DNA of 64,000 nt from CAVQWT01 sp963810815 (lineage in GTDB: Bacteria > Pseudomonadota > Gammaproteobacteria > Burkholderiales > Casimicrobiaceae). Positions 53,687 to 62,349 of this stretch are shown piece by piece. The stretch lies in the NCBI GenBank assembly GCA_963810815.1, contig CAWEPB010000007.1, positions 806,001 to 870,000 on the forward strand. The letters are read 5' to 3'. A model generated the notes under the pieces. It ran no database searches, was not told the DNA's origin, and saw only the letters and a program-made list of their open reading frames with translations. Within the stretch, counting starts at the first letter, position 1. Each line of letters starts with the position of its first letter. The translations under genes were made by a program, and so were the position numbers.

Positions 53687-54802
53687 ATGAACGCCACGAC
53701 CCGCCACGACCCCTCGTTCCGCGCCCCCGACTACGTCCGGAGCATCGCCCCCTACGTGCCGGGCAAGCCGGTCGAGGAACTCGCCCGCGAGCTGAACCTC
53801 GACCCGGCGACGATCGTGAAGCTCGCCTCCAACGAGAACCCGCGGGGCCCTTCGGCGGCGGTGCGAGCGGCCATCGACGCCGCCGTCGGCGAGCTGTCGC
53901 GCTACCCCGACGGCAACGGCTTCGCGCTCAAGACGGCGCTCGCGGCGCGCCACGGCGTTGCCGCCGACGGCATCGTGCTCGGCAACGGCAGCAACGACAT
54001 CCTCGAGCTGGTCACCCAGGCGTTCCTGCGGCCGGGCGACTCGGCCGTGTATTCGCAGCACGCGTTCGCCGTCTACCCGCTGGCGACCATGGCGCGCGGT
54101 GCCGCCGGCGTCGAGGTGCCGGCGCGCGACCTCGGCCACGATCTCGCGGCGATGCGCGCCGCGATCACCGCCGCCACCCGGGTCGTGTTCGTCGCCAACC
54201 CCAACAATCCCACCGGGACCTGGATCGACGCCGCGGCGCTGGAGGGGTTCATCGCCGCGGTTCCCGAGGACGTCGTCGTCGTGCTCGACGAAGCCTACAA
54301 CGAGTACCTCGAGCCGGCGCAGTGCGCACCGTCGGCCGCCTGGGTCGCCCGCTATCCGAACCTCATCGTCTCGCGCACGTTCTCGAAGGCCTACGGGCTC
54401 GCCGCGCTGCGGATCGGCTACGGCCTCATGCACCCCGCCGTCGCCGGCATGCTCAACCGCGTCCGGCAGCCGTTCAACGTCAATGCACTGGCGCAGGCGG
54501 CCGCGCTCGCGGCGCTGGCCGACGGCAGCTATGTCGACGAGAGCCGCCGGATCAACCGGGACGGGATGCGCGTGCTGGTGGACGGGGTCGGGGCGCTGGG
54601 CCTGACCTTCGTGCCTTCGCACGGCAACTTCCTGCTGGTCGAGGTCGGCGACGCGGCGAAGGTCTACGCCTCGCTGCTGCGGCAGGGCGTGATCGTGCGT
54701 CCCGTCGCCAACTACGGGCTGCCGAGGCACCTGCGGGTGACGGTCGGCCTGCCCGCCGAGAACCGCCGCTTCCTCGACGCGCTGGCCGTCGCGCTGTCCT
54801 GA
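53687..54802 (+). CDS. hisC: Histidinol-phosphate / aromatic aminotransferase
   Basis: 371 residues, fold type I PLP enzyme. Seen: KLASNENPRGPSAAV, GNGSNDILELV, VFVANPNNPTGTWID, VVLDEAYNEYL, and the PLP lysine in SRTFSKAYGLAALRIGY. HisC enzymes turn imidazole acetol phosphate into histidinol phosphate. Its place between pheA and tyrA suggests this copy mainly transaminates phenylpyruvate and 4-hydroxyphenylpyruvate, an inference from context. AGGAG lies before ATG 53687. Confidence 0.92.
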   Translation: MNATTRHDPSFRAPDYVRSIAPYVPGKPVEELARELNLDPATIVKLASNENPRGPSAAVRAAIDAAVGELSRYPDGNGFALKTALAARHGVAADGIVLGNGSNDILELVTQAFLRPGDSAVYSQHAFAVYPLATMARGAAGVEVPARDLGHDLAAMRAAITAATRVVFVANPNNPTGTWIDAAALEGFIAAVPEDVVVVLDEAYNEYLEPAQCAPSAAWVARYPNLIVSRTFSKAYGLAALRIGYGLMHPAVAGMLNRVRQPFNVNALAQAAALAALADGSYVDESRRINRDGMRVLVDGVGALGLTFVPSHGNFLLVEVGDAAKVYASLLRQGVIVRPVANYGLPRHLRVTVGLPAENRRFLDALAVALS

Positions 54803-54815
54803 CCGCCGCCGCCCG

Positions 54816-55775
54816 ATGACCGTCGCGCCGGCCGCCGTCGGGAAGCTCGTCGTCGTCGGCGTCGGGCTGATCGGCGGCTCGTTCGCGCTGGCGCTGAAGG
54901 CAGCAGGCGCGGTCGGCGAAGTCGTCGGCGTCGGCCGCAGCCGCGCCAACCTCGACACCGCGCTCGCGCAGGGCGTCTGCGACCGCGCGCTCACGCTCGA
55001 CGACGCCTGGACGCGCGAACTCGCGACGGCCGACGTGGTGCTGGTCGCCACGCCCGTCGGCGAGCTTCCCGCGCTGTTCGCCGCGATCGCGCCCGCGCTC
55101 GGGGCCGCGACGCTGGTGACCGACGCCGGCAGCACCAAGCAGGACGTCGTCGCTGCCGCGCGCACGGCGTTCGGCGGATCCGCGCTCGCGCGCTTCGTCC
55201 CCGCGCACCCGATCGCCGGCACCGAGCACTCGGGTGCGGCGGCCGCGTTTGCCACGCTGTACCGCGACCGCAACGTCGTGCTGACGCCGGTGGCCGAGAC
55301 CGATGCGGCGGCGACCGCGCGCATCGCCGCCCTGTGGGCGCGCTGCGGCGCGCGGGTGCGCTTGCTGGACGCCGCCACGCACGACCGCATTTTCGCCGCG
55401 GTGTCGCACCTGCCGCACCTGCTCGCCTTCGCGCTGGTCGACGCGCTGGCGCGCCGCCCGGAGGCCGAGGAACTGTTCCGCTACGCCGCCAGCGGCTTTC
55501 GCGACTTCACGCGGATCGCCGGCAGCTCACCGGCGATGTGGCGCGACGTGGCGCTGGCCAACCGGGAAGCGCTGCTCGCCGAGCTGCACGCGTACCGCGA
55601 CGCGCTCGACGACGTGATCGCGCGGGTGGCCGATGCCGACGGCACCGGTCTGGAGGCGATGTTCGCCCGCGCCAGCGCGGCGCGGCGGCGCTGGGACGCC
55701 GACCGGTCGGCGCCCGCGGTCGATGCCGCGGCGGCGCGGCGGCCCCCCGGCCCCGATCAGGAACGTTCCGCATGA
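54816..55775 (+). CDS. tyrA: Prephenate dehydrogenase
   Basis: 319 residues. It oxidises prephenate to 4-hydroxyphenylpyruvate for tyrosine. NAD-binding GVGLIGGSFALALK is at residues 15-28; TDAGSTKQDVV and VPAHPIAGTEHSGA (with the catalytic His) follow, then the dimerisation helices with VSHLPHLLAFALVDAL and SGFRDFTRIAGSSP. The C-terminal 30 residues are an Ala/Arg-rich tail without a recognised domain. The stop overlaps aroA (ATGA). Confidence 0.94.
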   Translation: MTVAPAAVGKLVVVGVGLIGGSFALALKAAGAVGEVVGVGRSRANLDTALAQGVCDRALTLDDAWTRELATADVVLVATPVGELPALFAAIAPALGAATLVTDAGSTKQDVVAAARTAFGGSALARFVPAHPIAGTEHSGAAAAFATLYRDRNVVLTPVAETDAAATARIAALWARCGARVRLLDAATHDRIFAAVSHLPHLLAFALVDALARRPEAEELFRYAASGFRDFTRIAGSSPAMWRDVALANREALLAELHAYRDALDDVIARVADADGTGLEAMFARASAARRRWDADRSAPAVDAAAARRPPGPDQERSA

Positions 55776-57127
55776 CCGCCGCGCGCGCCGCGGCGGCGCT
55801 CGCGCTGCCGGCGATTCCCGCGGCGGCGGGCGAGGTCGAGCTGCCCGGGTCGAAGAGCATTTCGAACCGGACGCTGCTGCTCGCCGCGCTGGCCCAGGGC
55901 GCGACGACGATCGAGGCGCTGCTCGCCGCCGACGACGTCGACCGGATGCGCGAGGCGCTGGCGGCGCTGGGCATCGCCGTGGCGCCGCTCGCCGCCCCGC
56001 GCGCGTTCCGCGTCGAAGGCGGCGGCGGCAGGTTCCCGGTGCGCACGGCCCGGCTGTTCCTGGGCAACGCCGGCACCGCGTTCCGGCCGCTGACCGCGGC
56101 GCTGGCGGTCGCCGGCGGCCACTACGAGCTCGACGGCGTGCCGCGGATGCGCGAACGCCCGATCGGCGATCTCGTCGACGCACTGCGGGCGCTGGGCGCC
56201 GGCGTCCGTTACCTCGGCCGCGACGGCTTCCCGCCGCTCGTCGTCGACGGCGACGGTGCGCGTGCCGGCGGTGCCATCGACGTGCGCGGCGACGTGTCCA
56301 GCCAGTTCCTGTCGGCGCTGCTGATGGCGCTGCCGCTGGCGCACGGCGCGGCGACCGCGGCGACGACGCTGCGACTGTCGACGCCGCTGATCTCGCGGCC
56401 CTACGTGGCGATCACGACCAACCTGATGCGCCGGTTCGGCGTCGCGGTCGGCACGCCGGACGCCGACACCTTCGTCGTGCCGGCAGGCGCGCGCTATCGG
56501 AGTCCCGGCACGATCCGGGTCGAGGGCGACGCGTCGGCGGCGTCCTATTTCCTCGCCGCCGGCGTGCTCGGCGGCGGTCCGGTGCGGGTGACCGGCGTCG
56601 GCCGCGACTCGATCCAGGGCGACGTCGCCTTCGCCGACGTGCTGCACCGGCAGGGCGCCGACATCCGCTTCGGTCCGGACTGGATCGAGGCGCGGCGCGC
56701 GGGACCGCTCGCCGGCGGGACCATCGACTGCACCGAGATCCCGGACGCGGCAATGACGCTGGCGGTGACGGCGCTCACGGCGGCGGCGCCGACGACGCTG
56801 ACGGGGATCGCCAGCTGGCGGGTGAAGGAAACCGACCGCATCGTGGCGATGGCCAACGAACTGGCGAAGCTCGGGGCGACCGTGGTGGCGGGCGCCGACC
56901 GGCTGACGGTGGCGCCGGCCGGGCGGCTGCGCCCGGCGGTCATCGACACCTACGACGATCACCGGATCGCGATGTGCTTTTCGCTGGCGACGCTGCTGGG
57001 CGCGGCGGTGACCATCCGCGATCCCGGCTGCGTGGCCAAGACCTTCCCCGAGTACTTCGCCGTGTTCGGCCGCATCACCGCCGGCGCCGGCGCGGGACGG
57101 CCGGTGCCCGATCCGGGGGCGACATGA
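55772..57127 (+). CDS. aroA: 3-phosphoshikimate 1-carboxyvinyltransferase (EPSP synthase)
   Basis: 451 residues. It joins PEP to shikimate-3-phosphate. Seen: LPGSKSISNRTLLLAAL, LFLGNAGTAFRPLTAAL with the PEP-site Gly (class I type), DVSSQFLSALLMALP, and TYDDHRIAMCFSLA with the catalytic Asp/Glu region. The GNAGTAFRPL motif is close to the E. coli-type class. It overlaps tyrA and cmk by four bases each, a fully coupled run of genes. Confidence 0.96.
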   Translation: MTAARAAAALALPAIPAAAGEVELPGSKSISNRTLLLAALAQGATTIEALLAADDVDRMREALAALGIAVAPLAAPRAFRVEGGGGRFPVRTARLFLGNAGTAFRPLTAALAVAGGHYELDGVPRMRERPIGDLVDALRALGAGVRYLGRDGFPPLVVDGDGARAGGAIDVRGDVSSQFLSALLMALPLAHGAATAATTLRLSTPLISRPYVAITTNLMRRFGVAVGTPDADTFVVPAGARYRSPGTIRVEGDASAASYFLAAGVLGGGPVRVTGVGRDSIQGDVAFADVLHRQGADIRFGPDWIEARRAGPLAGGTIDCTEIPDAAMTLAVTALTAAAPTTLTGIASWRVKETDRIVAMANELAKLGATVVAGADRLTVAPAGRLRPAVIDTYDDHRIAMCFSLATLLGAAVTIRDPGCVAKTFPEYFAVFGRITAGAGAGRPVPDPGAT

Positions 57128-57834
57128 GCGCGATGGGCCGCTCCGAGCGCGAAGGCGCCCCGGTGATCGAAGCGCCGGTGATCACCGTCGACGGCCCGGC
57201 GGCGTCGGGCAAGGGAACCGTTGCCGCCGGCGTCGCGCGGGCGCTGGGTTTCCACCTGCTCGACAGCGGGGCGCTCTACCGGCTGGTGGCGCTGGAGGCG
57301 CTCGACCGCGGCATCGACCCGGACGACGAGGCGAAACTGACCCCGGTGGCGACGGCCCTGCCGGCGACGTTCGACGGCGCATCGGTGCGCCTCGCCGGTC
57401 GCGACGTCACCGAGGCGATCCGCCGCGAGGACGTCGGCGCCGCCGCGTCGCGGGTCGCCGTCCACCCCCGCGTGAGGACGGCGCTGCTGGAGCGGCAGCG
57501 GTCGTTCCGGGTCCCGCCGGGGCTGGTGGCCGACGGGCGCGACATGGGCACCGTGGTGTTCCCGGACGCGCCGGTCAAGGTGTACCTGACCGCCAGCCCG
57601 GAGGCCCGCGCGGGGCGCCGTCATAAGCAGTTGATCGAAAAAGGATTCTCGGTTAACATCGAAAGTCTTTTGCGCGACATCCGGGAGCGCGACGCGCGCG
57701 ACGCGGGGCGGGCTGCAGCACCGCTCGAGCCCGCCGCAGACGCCGCACTGCTGGACACGACGGACATGACGATCGACGCCGCCATCGGCTTCGTGCTGGC
57801 CCGCTACCGGGCCTGGCGCGGGGGCCGGTCGTAG
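57124..57834 (+). CDS. cmk: Cytidylate kinase
   Basis: 236 residues. It phosphorylates CMP and dCMP. The P-loop is ITVDGPAASGKGTVA; LLDSGALYRLVALEAL and VADGRDMGTVVFPDAPVKVYLTA are the CMP-binding blocks, and RRHKQLIEKG is part of the lid. It starts inside the aroA stop. The next gene is rpsA after a 151-base gap, the universal proteobacterial neighbour. Confidence 0.95.
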   Translation: MSAMGRSEREGAPVIEAPVITVDGPAASGKGTVAAGVARALGFHLLDSGALYRLVALEALDRGIDPDDEAKLTPVATALPATFDGASVRLAGRDVTEAIRREDVGAAASRVAVHPRVRTALLERQRSFRVPPGLVADGRDMGTVVFPDAPVKVYLTASPEARAGRRHKQLIEKGFSVNIESLLRDIRERDARDAGRAAAPLEPAADAALLDTTDMTIDAAIGFVLARYRAWRGGRS

Positions 57835-57985
57835 CGCCCACGGTACCGACTGCCCCCGTATGCAAGAGGCCGTCCTGCACGCACTTCGAAGCCGGTGCGC
57901 GCGGGACGGGACGACCAACCAACCCGTCAGGCGAGAAACAGGGTTCTCGACCCGGCGGTTTGACACCAGCAAAGGACCCAACCCC

Positions 57986-59707
57986 ATGGCGACTGCCACC
58001 CCCGGTATCACCGAAGCCCCGATCGAGAATTTTGCCGCGATGTTCGAGGAATCCCTCGCGCGGCAGGAAATGCGTCAGGGCGAACTCATCACCGCCGAAG
58101 TCGTCCGCGTCGATTTCAACATCGTCGTGGTCAACGCCGGACTGAAGTCGGAAAGCTTCATCCCGATCGAGGAATTCAAGAACGACGCCGGCGAGATCGA
58201 GGTCAAGGCCGGCGACTTCGTCACCGTCGCGATCGAATCGCTGGAAAACGGCTACGGCGAAACCCGCCTGTCGCGCGACAAGGCCAAGCGCCTCAAGGCC
58301 TGGCACGATCTCGAAGCCGCGATGGAGCAGGGCGACATCGTGCAGGGCCTCGTCACCGGCAAGGTGAAGGGCGGCCTCACGGTCATGGTCAACGGCATCC
58401 GCGCGTTCCTGCCCGGTTCGCTGGTCGACATCCGCCCGGTCAAGGACACGACCCCGTTCGAGGGCAAGACGCTCGACTTCAAGGTCATCAAGCTCGACCG
58501 CAAGCGCAACAACGTCGTCGTCTCGCGCCGCCAGGTGCTCGAGGCCTCGCTGGGCGAGGAGCGCGAAAAGCTGCTGTCGACGCTGCAGGAAGGCGCGACG
58601 GTCAAGGGCATCGTCAAGAACATCACCGACTACGGCGCGTTCGTCGACCTCGGCGGGATCGACGGCCTGCTGCACATCACCGACCTCGCGTGGCGTCGCG
58701 TCAAGCATCCGTCCGAGGTGCTCAACGTCGGCGACGAAGTCACCGCCAAGGTGCTGAAGTTCGACCAGGAAAAGAACCGGGTGTCGCTGGGCCTGAAGCA
58801 GCTGGGCGAGGATCCCTGGGTCGGCCTGTCGCGCCGCTACCCGACGGGCACGCGCCTGTTCGGCAAGGTCACCAACATCACCGACTACGGCGCGTTCGTC
58901 GAGATCGAGTCGGGCATCGAGGGCCTGGTGCACGTGTCCGAGATGGACTGGACCAACAAGAACATCCACCCCACCAAGGTCGTGCAGCTCGGCGACGAGG
59001 TCGAGGTGATGATCCTCGAGATCGACGAGGACCGCCGCCGGATCTCGCTGGGCATGAAGCAGTGCATGGCGAATCCGTGGGACGACTTCTCGATGAACCA
59101 CAAGAAGGGCGACAAGGTGACGGGCCAGATCAAGTCGATCACCGACTTCGGCGTCTTCGTCGGCCTTCCCGGCGGCATCGACGGCCTGGTCCACCTGTCC
59201 GACCTGTCTTGGTCGCTGCCCGGCGAAGCCGCCGTCCGCGACTACAAGAAGGGCCAGGACGTCGAGGCCGTGGTGCTGGCGATCGACGTCGAGCGCGAGC
59301 GCATTTCGCTCGGCATCAAGCAGCTCGACGGCGACCCGTTCAACAACTACGTCGCCACGCACGACAAGGGCAACGTCGTCACGGGCACGGTCAAGTCGGC
59401 GGACGCCAAGGGTGCGGTCATCGCGCTGGACGGCGAAGTCGAGGGCTACCTCCGCGCGTCGGAAGTCGCGCGCGACCGGGTCGAGGACATCCGCACCCAC
59501 GTCAAGGAAGGCGACAAGATCTCGGCGATGATCATCAACATCGACCGGAAGAACCGCAGCATCAACCTCTCGATCAAGGCGAAGGACCATGCCGACGAGA
59601 CGGAGGCGATCCAGACGATGAAGGCGGACAACGCGGGCATCAACACGGGCACCACGAACCTCGGTGCCCTGCTGCGCGCGAAACTGGACAACAAGACCAC
59701 CGAGTAA
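57986..59707 (+). CDS. rpsA: 30S ribosomal protein S1
   Basis: 573 residues with six S1 RNA-binding repeats, the full proteobacterial form. The first two (about 25-180) bind the ribosome; repeats 3-6 (about 190-560) bind mRNA, each starting with a pattern like GKVTNITDYGAFVEIESGIEGLVHVSE. ATG 57986 is chosen for its MATATPG start and AAAGGA before it; an upstream open frame is not protein-like. ihfB follows 12 bases after the stop. Confidence 0.97.
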   Translation: MATATPGITEAPIENFAAMFEESLARQEMRQGELITAEVVRVDFNIVVVNAGLKSESFIPIEEFKNDAGEIEVKAGDFVTVAIESLENGYGETRLSRDKAKRLKAWHDLEAAMEQGDIVQGLVTGKVKGGLTVMVNGIRAFLPGSLVDIRPVKDTTPFEGKTLDFKVIKLDRKRNNVVVSRRQVLEASLGEEREKLLSTLQEGATVKGIVKNITDYGAFVDLGGIDGLLHITDLAWRRVKHPSEVLNVGDEVTAKVLKFDQEKNRVSLGLKQLGEDPWVGLSRRYPTGTRLFGKVTNITDYGAFVEIESGIEGLVHVSEMDWTNKNIHPTKVVQLGDEVEVMILEIDEDRRRISLGMKQCMANPWDDFSMNHKKGDKVTGQIKSITDFGVFVGLPGGIDGLVHLSDLSWSLPGEAAVRDYKKGQDVEAVVLAIDVERERISLGIKQLDGDPFNNYVATHDKGNVVTGTVKSADAKGAVIALDGEVEGYLRASEVARDRVEDIRTHVKEGDKISAMIINIDRKNRSINLSIKAKDHADETEAIQTMKADNAGINTGTTNLGALLRAKLDNKTTE

Positions 59708-59719
59708 GTGGGCCGCATG

Positions 59720-60010
59720 ATGACCAAATCGGAGCTGATCGACCGCCTGGCGGCGCAGTTTCCGCAACTGGTTGCCAAGGATGCCGAGCTCGCGGTGAAG
59801 ATGATCCTCGACGCCATGGCCGAAAGCCTGGCCAAGGGCGAGCGCATCGAGATCCGCGGGTTCGGCAGCTTCGGCCTCAATTACCGGCCGCCGAGAACCG
59901 GGCGCAATCCGAAGTCCGGCGAGCGCGTGCACGTGCCGGAAAAGCACGTCCCGCACTTCAAGGCCGGCAAGGAATTGCGCGAACGCGTTGACTTCAAGAA
60001 ACAGCCGTAA
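59720..60010 (+). CDS. ihfB: Integration host factor beta subunit
   Basis: 96 residues. IHF bends DNA by about 160 degrees. MTKSELIDRLA is the family start, so ATG 59720 is used; ATG 59717 and GTG 59708 would add one or four residues. RGFGSFGLNYRPPRTGRNPKSGE contains the beta-arm that enters the minor groove. The rpsA-ihfB pair is standard in proteobacteria. Confidence 0.94.
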   Translation: MTKSELIDRLAAQFPQLVAKDAELAVKMILDAMAESLAKGERIEIRGFGSFGLNYRPPRTGRNPKSGERVHVPEKHVPHFKAGKELRERVDFKKQP

Positions 60011-60033
60011 CCCGTCGCGGGTGGTGCCATCTT

Positions 60034-60072
60034 CGCGGGCGGCGTGCCGCCCGCGTGGGTGACGCCGCCCGC
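60034..60072 (+). terminator. Hairpin terminator between ihfB and lapA, with an alternative fold
   Basis: GCGGGCGGCGT (60035-60045) can pair perfectly with ACGCCGCCCGC (60062-60072), followed by ATTTATTTT. It can instead pair with the nearer GCCGCCCGCG (60046-60055) from 60034, which would leave the second arm free. The two folds exclude each other. Confidence 0.55.
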
Positions 60073-60099
60073 ATTTATTTTCCGGATCCCGGGGTCGCC

Positions 60100-60420
60100 A
60101 TGCCGCTGCTGCGCTGGATCGTCGGTGTCACGCTCTTCCTCGCGTTGCTGTTCCTGTCGCTGCAGAACGCCGAGCAGGTGACGCTCAAGTTCTACCACTT
60201 CTGGAACTGGCAGGCGCCGCTGGTCTTCGTCGTGCTGATCGCTTTCGCGCTGGGCGTGGCCGCGGGATTGCTCGCCGGAGCGATGCGGGCCGCGCGCCTC
60301 AAGCGCCAGCTCAACCGCCTGCGTCGCGAGCACCGCAACGCGGTGGGCGGCGCCGCGCCGGCGCTCGACCCGGCGGCGGTGCGCTACCCGACGACCAACG
60401 GTCCGATCGACGGCCTCTAG
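60100..60420 (+). CDS. lapA: LapA-family membrane protein (DUF1049)
   Basis: 106 residues with two membrane helices (about 3-22 and 38-62): LLRWIVGVTLFLALLFLSLQNAEQVTLKFYHF is the signature start. LapA works with LapB at the inner membrane in controlling lipopolysaccharide synthesis. It precedes lapB by 41 bases, the normal order. Confidence 0.9.
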   Translation: MPLLRWIVGVTLFLALLFLSLQNAEQVTLKFYHFWNWQAPLVFVVLIAFALGVAAGLLAGAMRAARLKRQLNRLRREHRNAVGGAAPALDPAAVRYPTTNGPIDGL

Positions 60421-60461
60421 CCGCGCCCCGGGCCCCCGCTTTCCGACCGGCGAACCGCGCG

Positions 60462-61640
60462 ATGGAATTCGACCTCTGGTGGCTGCTGCCGATCCCCGCG
60501 GTGTTCTTCGCCCTGGGGTGGATCGCCGCGCGCATCGACATCAAGCACCTGCTGCGCGAGTCGCGGGCGCTGCCGCTGTCGTACTTCCGCGGCCTCAATT
60601 TCCTGTTGAACGAGCAGCCCGACAAGGCGATCGAATCGTTCATCGAGGTGGTCAAGGTCGACCCGCAGACCATCGACCTGCACTTCGCGCTGGGCAGCCT
60701 GTTCCGGCGGCAGGGCGAGATCGACCGGGCGATCCGCATGCACCAGAACCTCCTCGACCGGCCGGACCTGCCGGCGGACAAGCGGCAGGCGGCGAGCTTC
60801 GAACTGGGGCAGGACTTCCACCGCGCCGGACTGCTCGACCGTGCCGAGGAGCTGTTCGCCAGGCTCGAGGGCACGTCGTTCGAGCACGCATCGCTGGGCT
60901 TCCTGCTGTCGATCTACGAAACCGAGAAGAACTGGCCCAAGGCGATCGCCGTGACGCGGCGGATGGAGGCGGTGGCCAAGACGCCGCATTTCAAGGAGAT
61001 CGCGCACTTCCACTGCGAGCTCGCGCAGGACGCGCTGCTCCGCACCGACTACGCGGCCGCGCGCACCGAGATCGCCGCCGCGCTGGCGGAGTACCGCGCC
61101 TGCGCGCGCGCCAGCCTTCTCCTCGGCGACCTCGAGCTGCAGCGCGGCGACGTCGACGCCGCGATCGCCGCGTGGGAGGGCATCGAATCGCAGAACCCGG
61201 CGTTCCTGGCCCTGGTGGCCGAGCGCCTCGCCAGCGGGTACCGCAAGGCGGGCCGTGCCGCGCAGGGGCTGCGCGTGCTGAAGACGTACCAGCAGCAGTA
61301 CCCGTCGCTGGACCTGCTCAACGCCGTATTCGGGCTGGCCGTGGCCGAGGAGGGGCCGGTCGCGGCGGCGGCGCTGATCAAGGAGGAGCTCGCCCGCAAT
61401 CCGACGCTGCTCGGCCTCGACCGCCTGCTCGAGGCGCAGCTCCTCACCGCGCCGGCCGACCGCCGCCACGACCTCGAGCTGGTCAAGCAGCTGGTCGGCC
61501 AGCACATCAAGCGCCTCGGACTGTACAAGTGCGACAGCTGCGGCTTCCGCGCCCGGCAGTACTACTGGCGCTGCCCCGGCTGCGGCAAGTGGGAGACGTA
61601 CTCGCCGCGCCGGACCGAGAACCCGGATGGCCATGTCTGA
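60462..61640 (+). CDS. lapB: Lipopolysaccharide assembly protein B
   Basis: 392 residues: one N-terminal membrane helix (about 4-22), a series of tetratricopeptide repeats (about 45-340) starting with YFRGLNFLLNEQPDKAIESF, and a C-terminal rubredoxin-like zinc/iron knuckle with CDSCGF and CPGCGKWETY. LapB adapts LpxC to the FtsH protease and so sets lipopolysaccharide levels. The stop overlaps pyrF by 14 bases. Confidence 0.95.
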   Translation: MEFDLWWLLPIPAVFFALGWIAARIDIKHLLRESRALPLSYFRGLNFLLNEQPDKAIESFIEVVKVDPQTIDLHFALGSLFRRQGEIDRAIRMHQNLLDRPDLPADKRQAASFELGQDFHRAGLLDRAEELFARLEGTSFEHASLGFLLSIYETEKNWPKAIAVTRRMEAVAKTPHFKEIAHFHCELAQDALLRTDYAAARTEIAAALAEYRACARASLLLGDLELQRGDVDAAIAAWEGIESQNPAFLALVAERLASGYRKAGRAAQGLRVLKTYQQQYPSLDLLNAVFGLAVAEEGPVAAAALIKEELARNPTLLGLDRLLEAQLLTAPADRRHDLELVKQLVGQHIKRLGLYKCDSCGFRARQYYWRCPGCGKWETYSPRRTENPDGHV

Positions 61641-62349
61641 CCCCAAAGTCATCGTCGCGCTCGACTTCGCCAACCCGATGCACGCACTGGCGCTGGCCGA
61701 TCGCCTCGATCCCGCGCATTGCGCGCTCAAGGTCGGCAAGGAGATGTTCGTCGTGGCCGGGCCGGAGCCGGTGCGCTGGATGGTCGAGCGCGGCTTCCGC
61801 GTCTTCCTCGACCTCAAGTTCCACGACATCCCGAACACCGTCGCGCAGGCCTGCGCCGCCGCCACGCGACTCGGCGTGTGGATGGTCAACGTCCACGCGT
61901 CGGGCGGCGGCGCGATGATGCGGGCCGCGCGCACGGCGGTCGACGACACCGCCCGCGCCGCCGGCCGCGCGCCGCCGCTGCTGATCGCGGTGACGGTGTT
62001 GACCAGCCTGACCGACGCCGATCTCGCCGACGGCGGCATCCACGACACCGCGGCGGTCCACGCGCTGAAGCTCGCGCGCGCCACCGCGGCCGCCGGGCTC
62101 GACGGCGTCGTGTGCTCGGCGGTGGAGGCGCCCGCGCTGCGCGCCGCGCTGGGTCCCTCGTTCCGGCTGGTGACGCCGGGCATCCGCCCCGCCGGCAGCG
62201 CGAAGGACGACCAGGCGCGCATCATCACCCCGGAGGCCGCGGTGGCCAACGGCGCCGACTACCTGGTGATCGGCCGGCCGATCACGCAGTCGGGCGACCC
62301 CGTCGGGGCGCTCGCCTCCATCAACGCCTCGCTGGGAGTCCTCGCTTGA
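61627..62349 (+). CDS. pyrF: Orotidine 5'-phosphate decarboxylase
   Basis: 240 residues. It makes UMP. Seen: VIVALDFANPMHALALADRL, KVGKEMFV, the catalytic DLKFHDIPNTV, and VTPGIRPAG near the C-terminus, then YLVIGRPITQSGDP. ATG 61627 or 61633 both overlap lapB. The stop overlaps the TTG of ugd. Confidence 0.95.
   Translation: MAMSDPKVIVALDFANPMHALALADRLDPAHCALKVGKEMFVVAGPEPVRWMVERGFRVFLDLKFHDIPNTVAQACAAATRLGVWMVNVHASGGGAMMRAARTAVDDTARAAGRAPPLLIAVTVLTSLTDADLADGGIHDTAAVHALKLARATAAAGLDGVVCSAVEAPALRAALGPSFRLVTPGIRPAGSAKDDQARIITPEAAVANGADYLVIGRPITQSGDPVGALASINASLGVLA

Noticed and set aside
57960..57965. Perfect TTGACA before rpsA
   Set aside because: It is only about 20 bases from the start codon and no -10 follows before the gene, so it cannot act as a -35 for rpsA.
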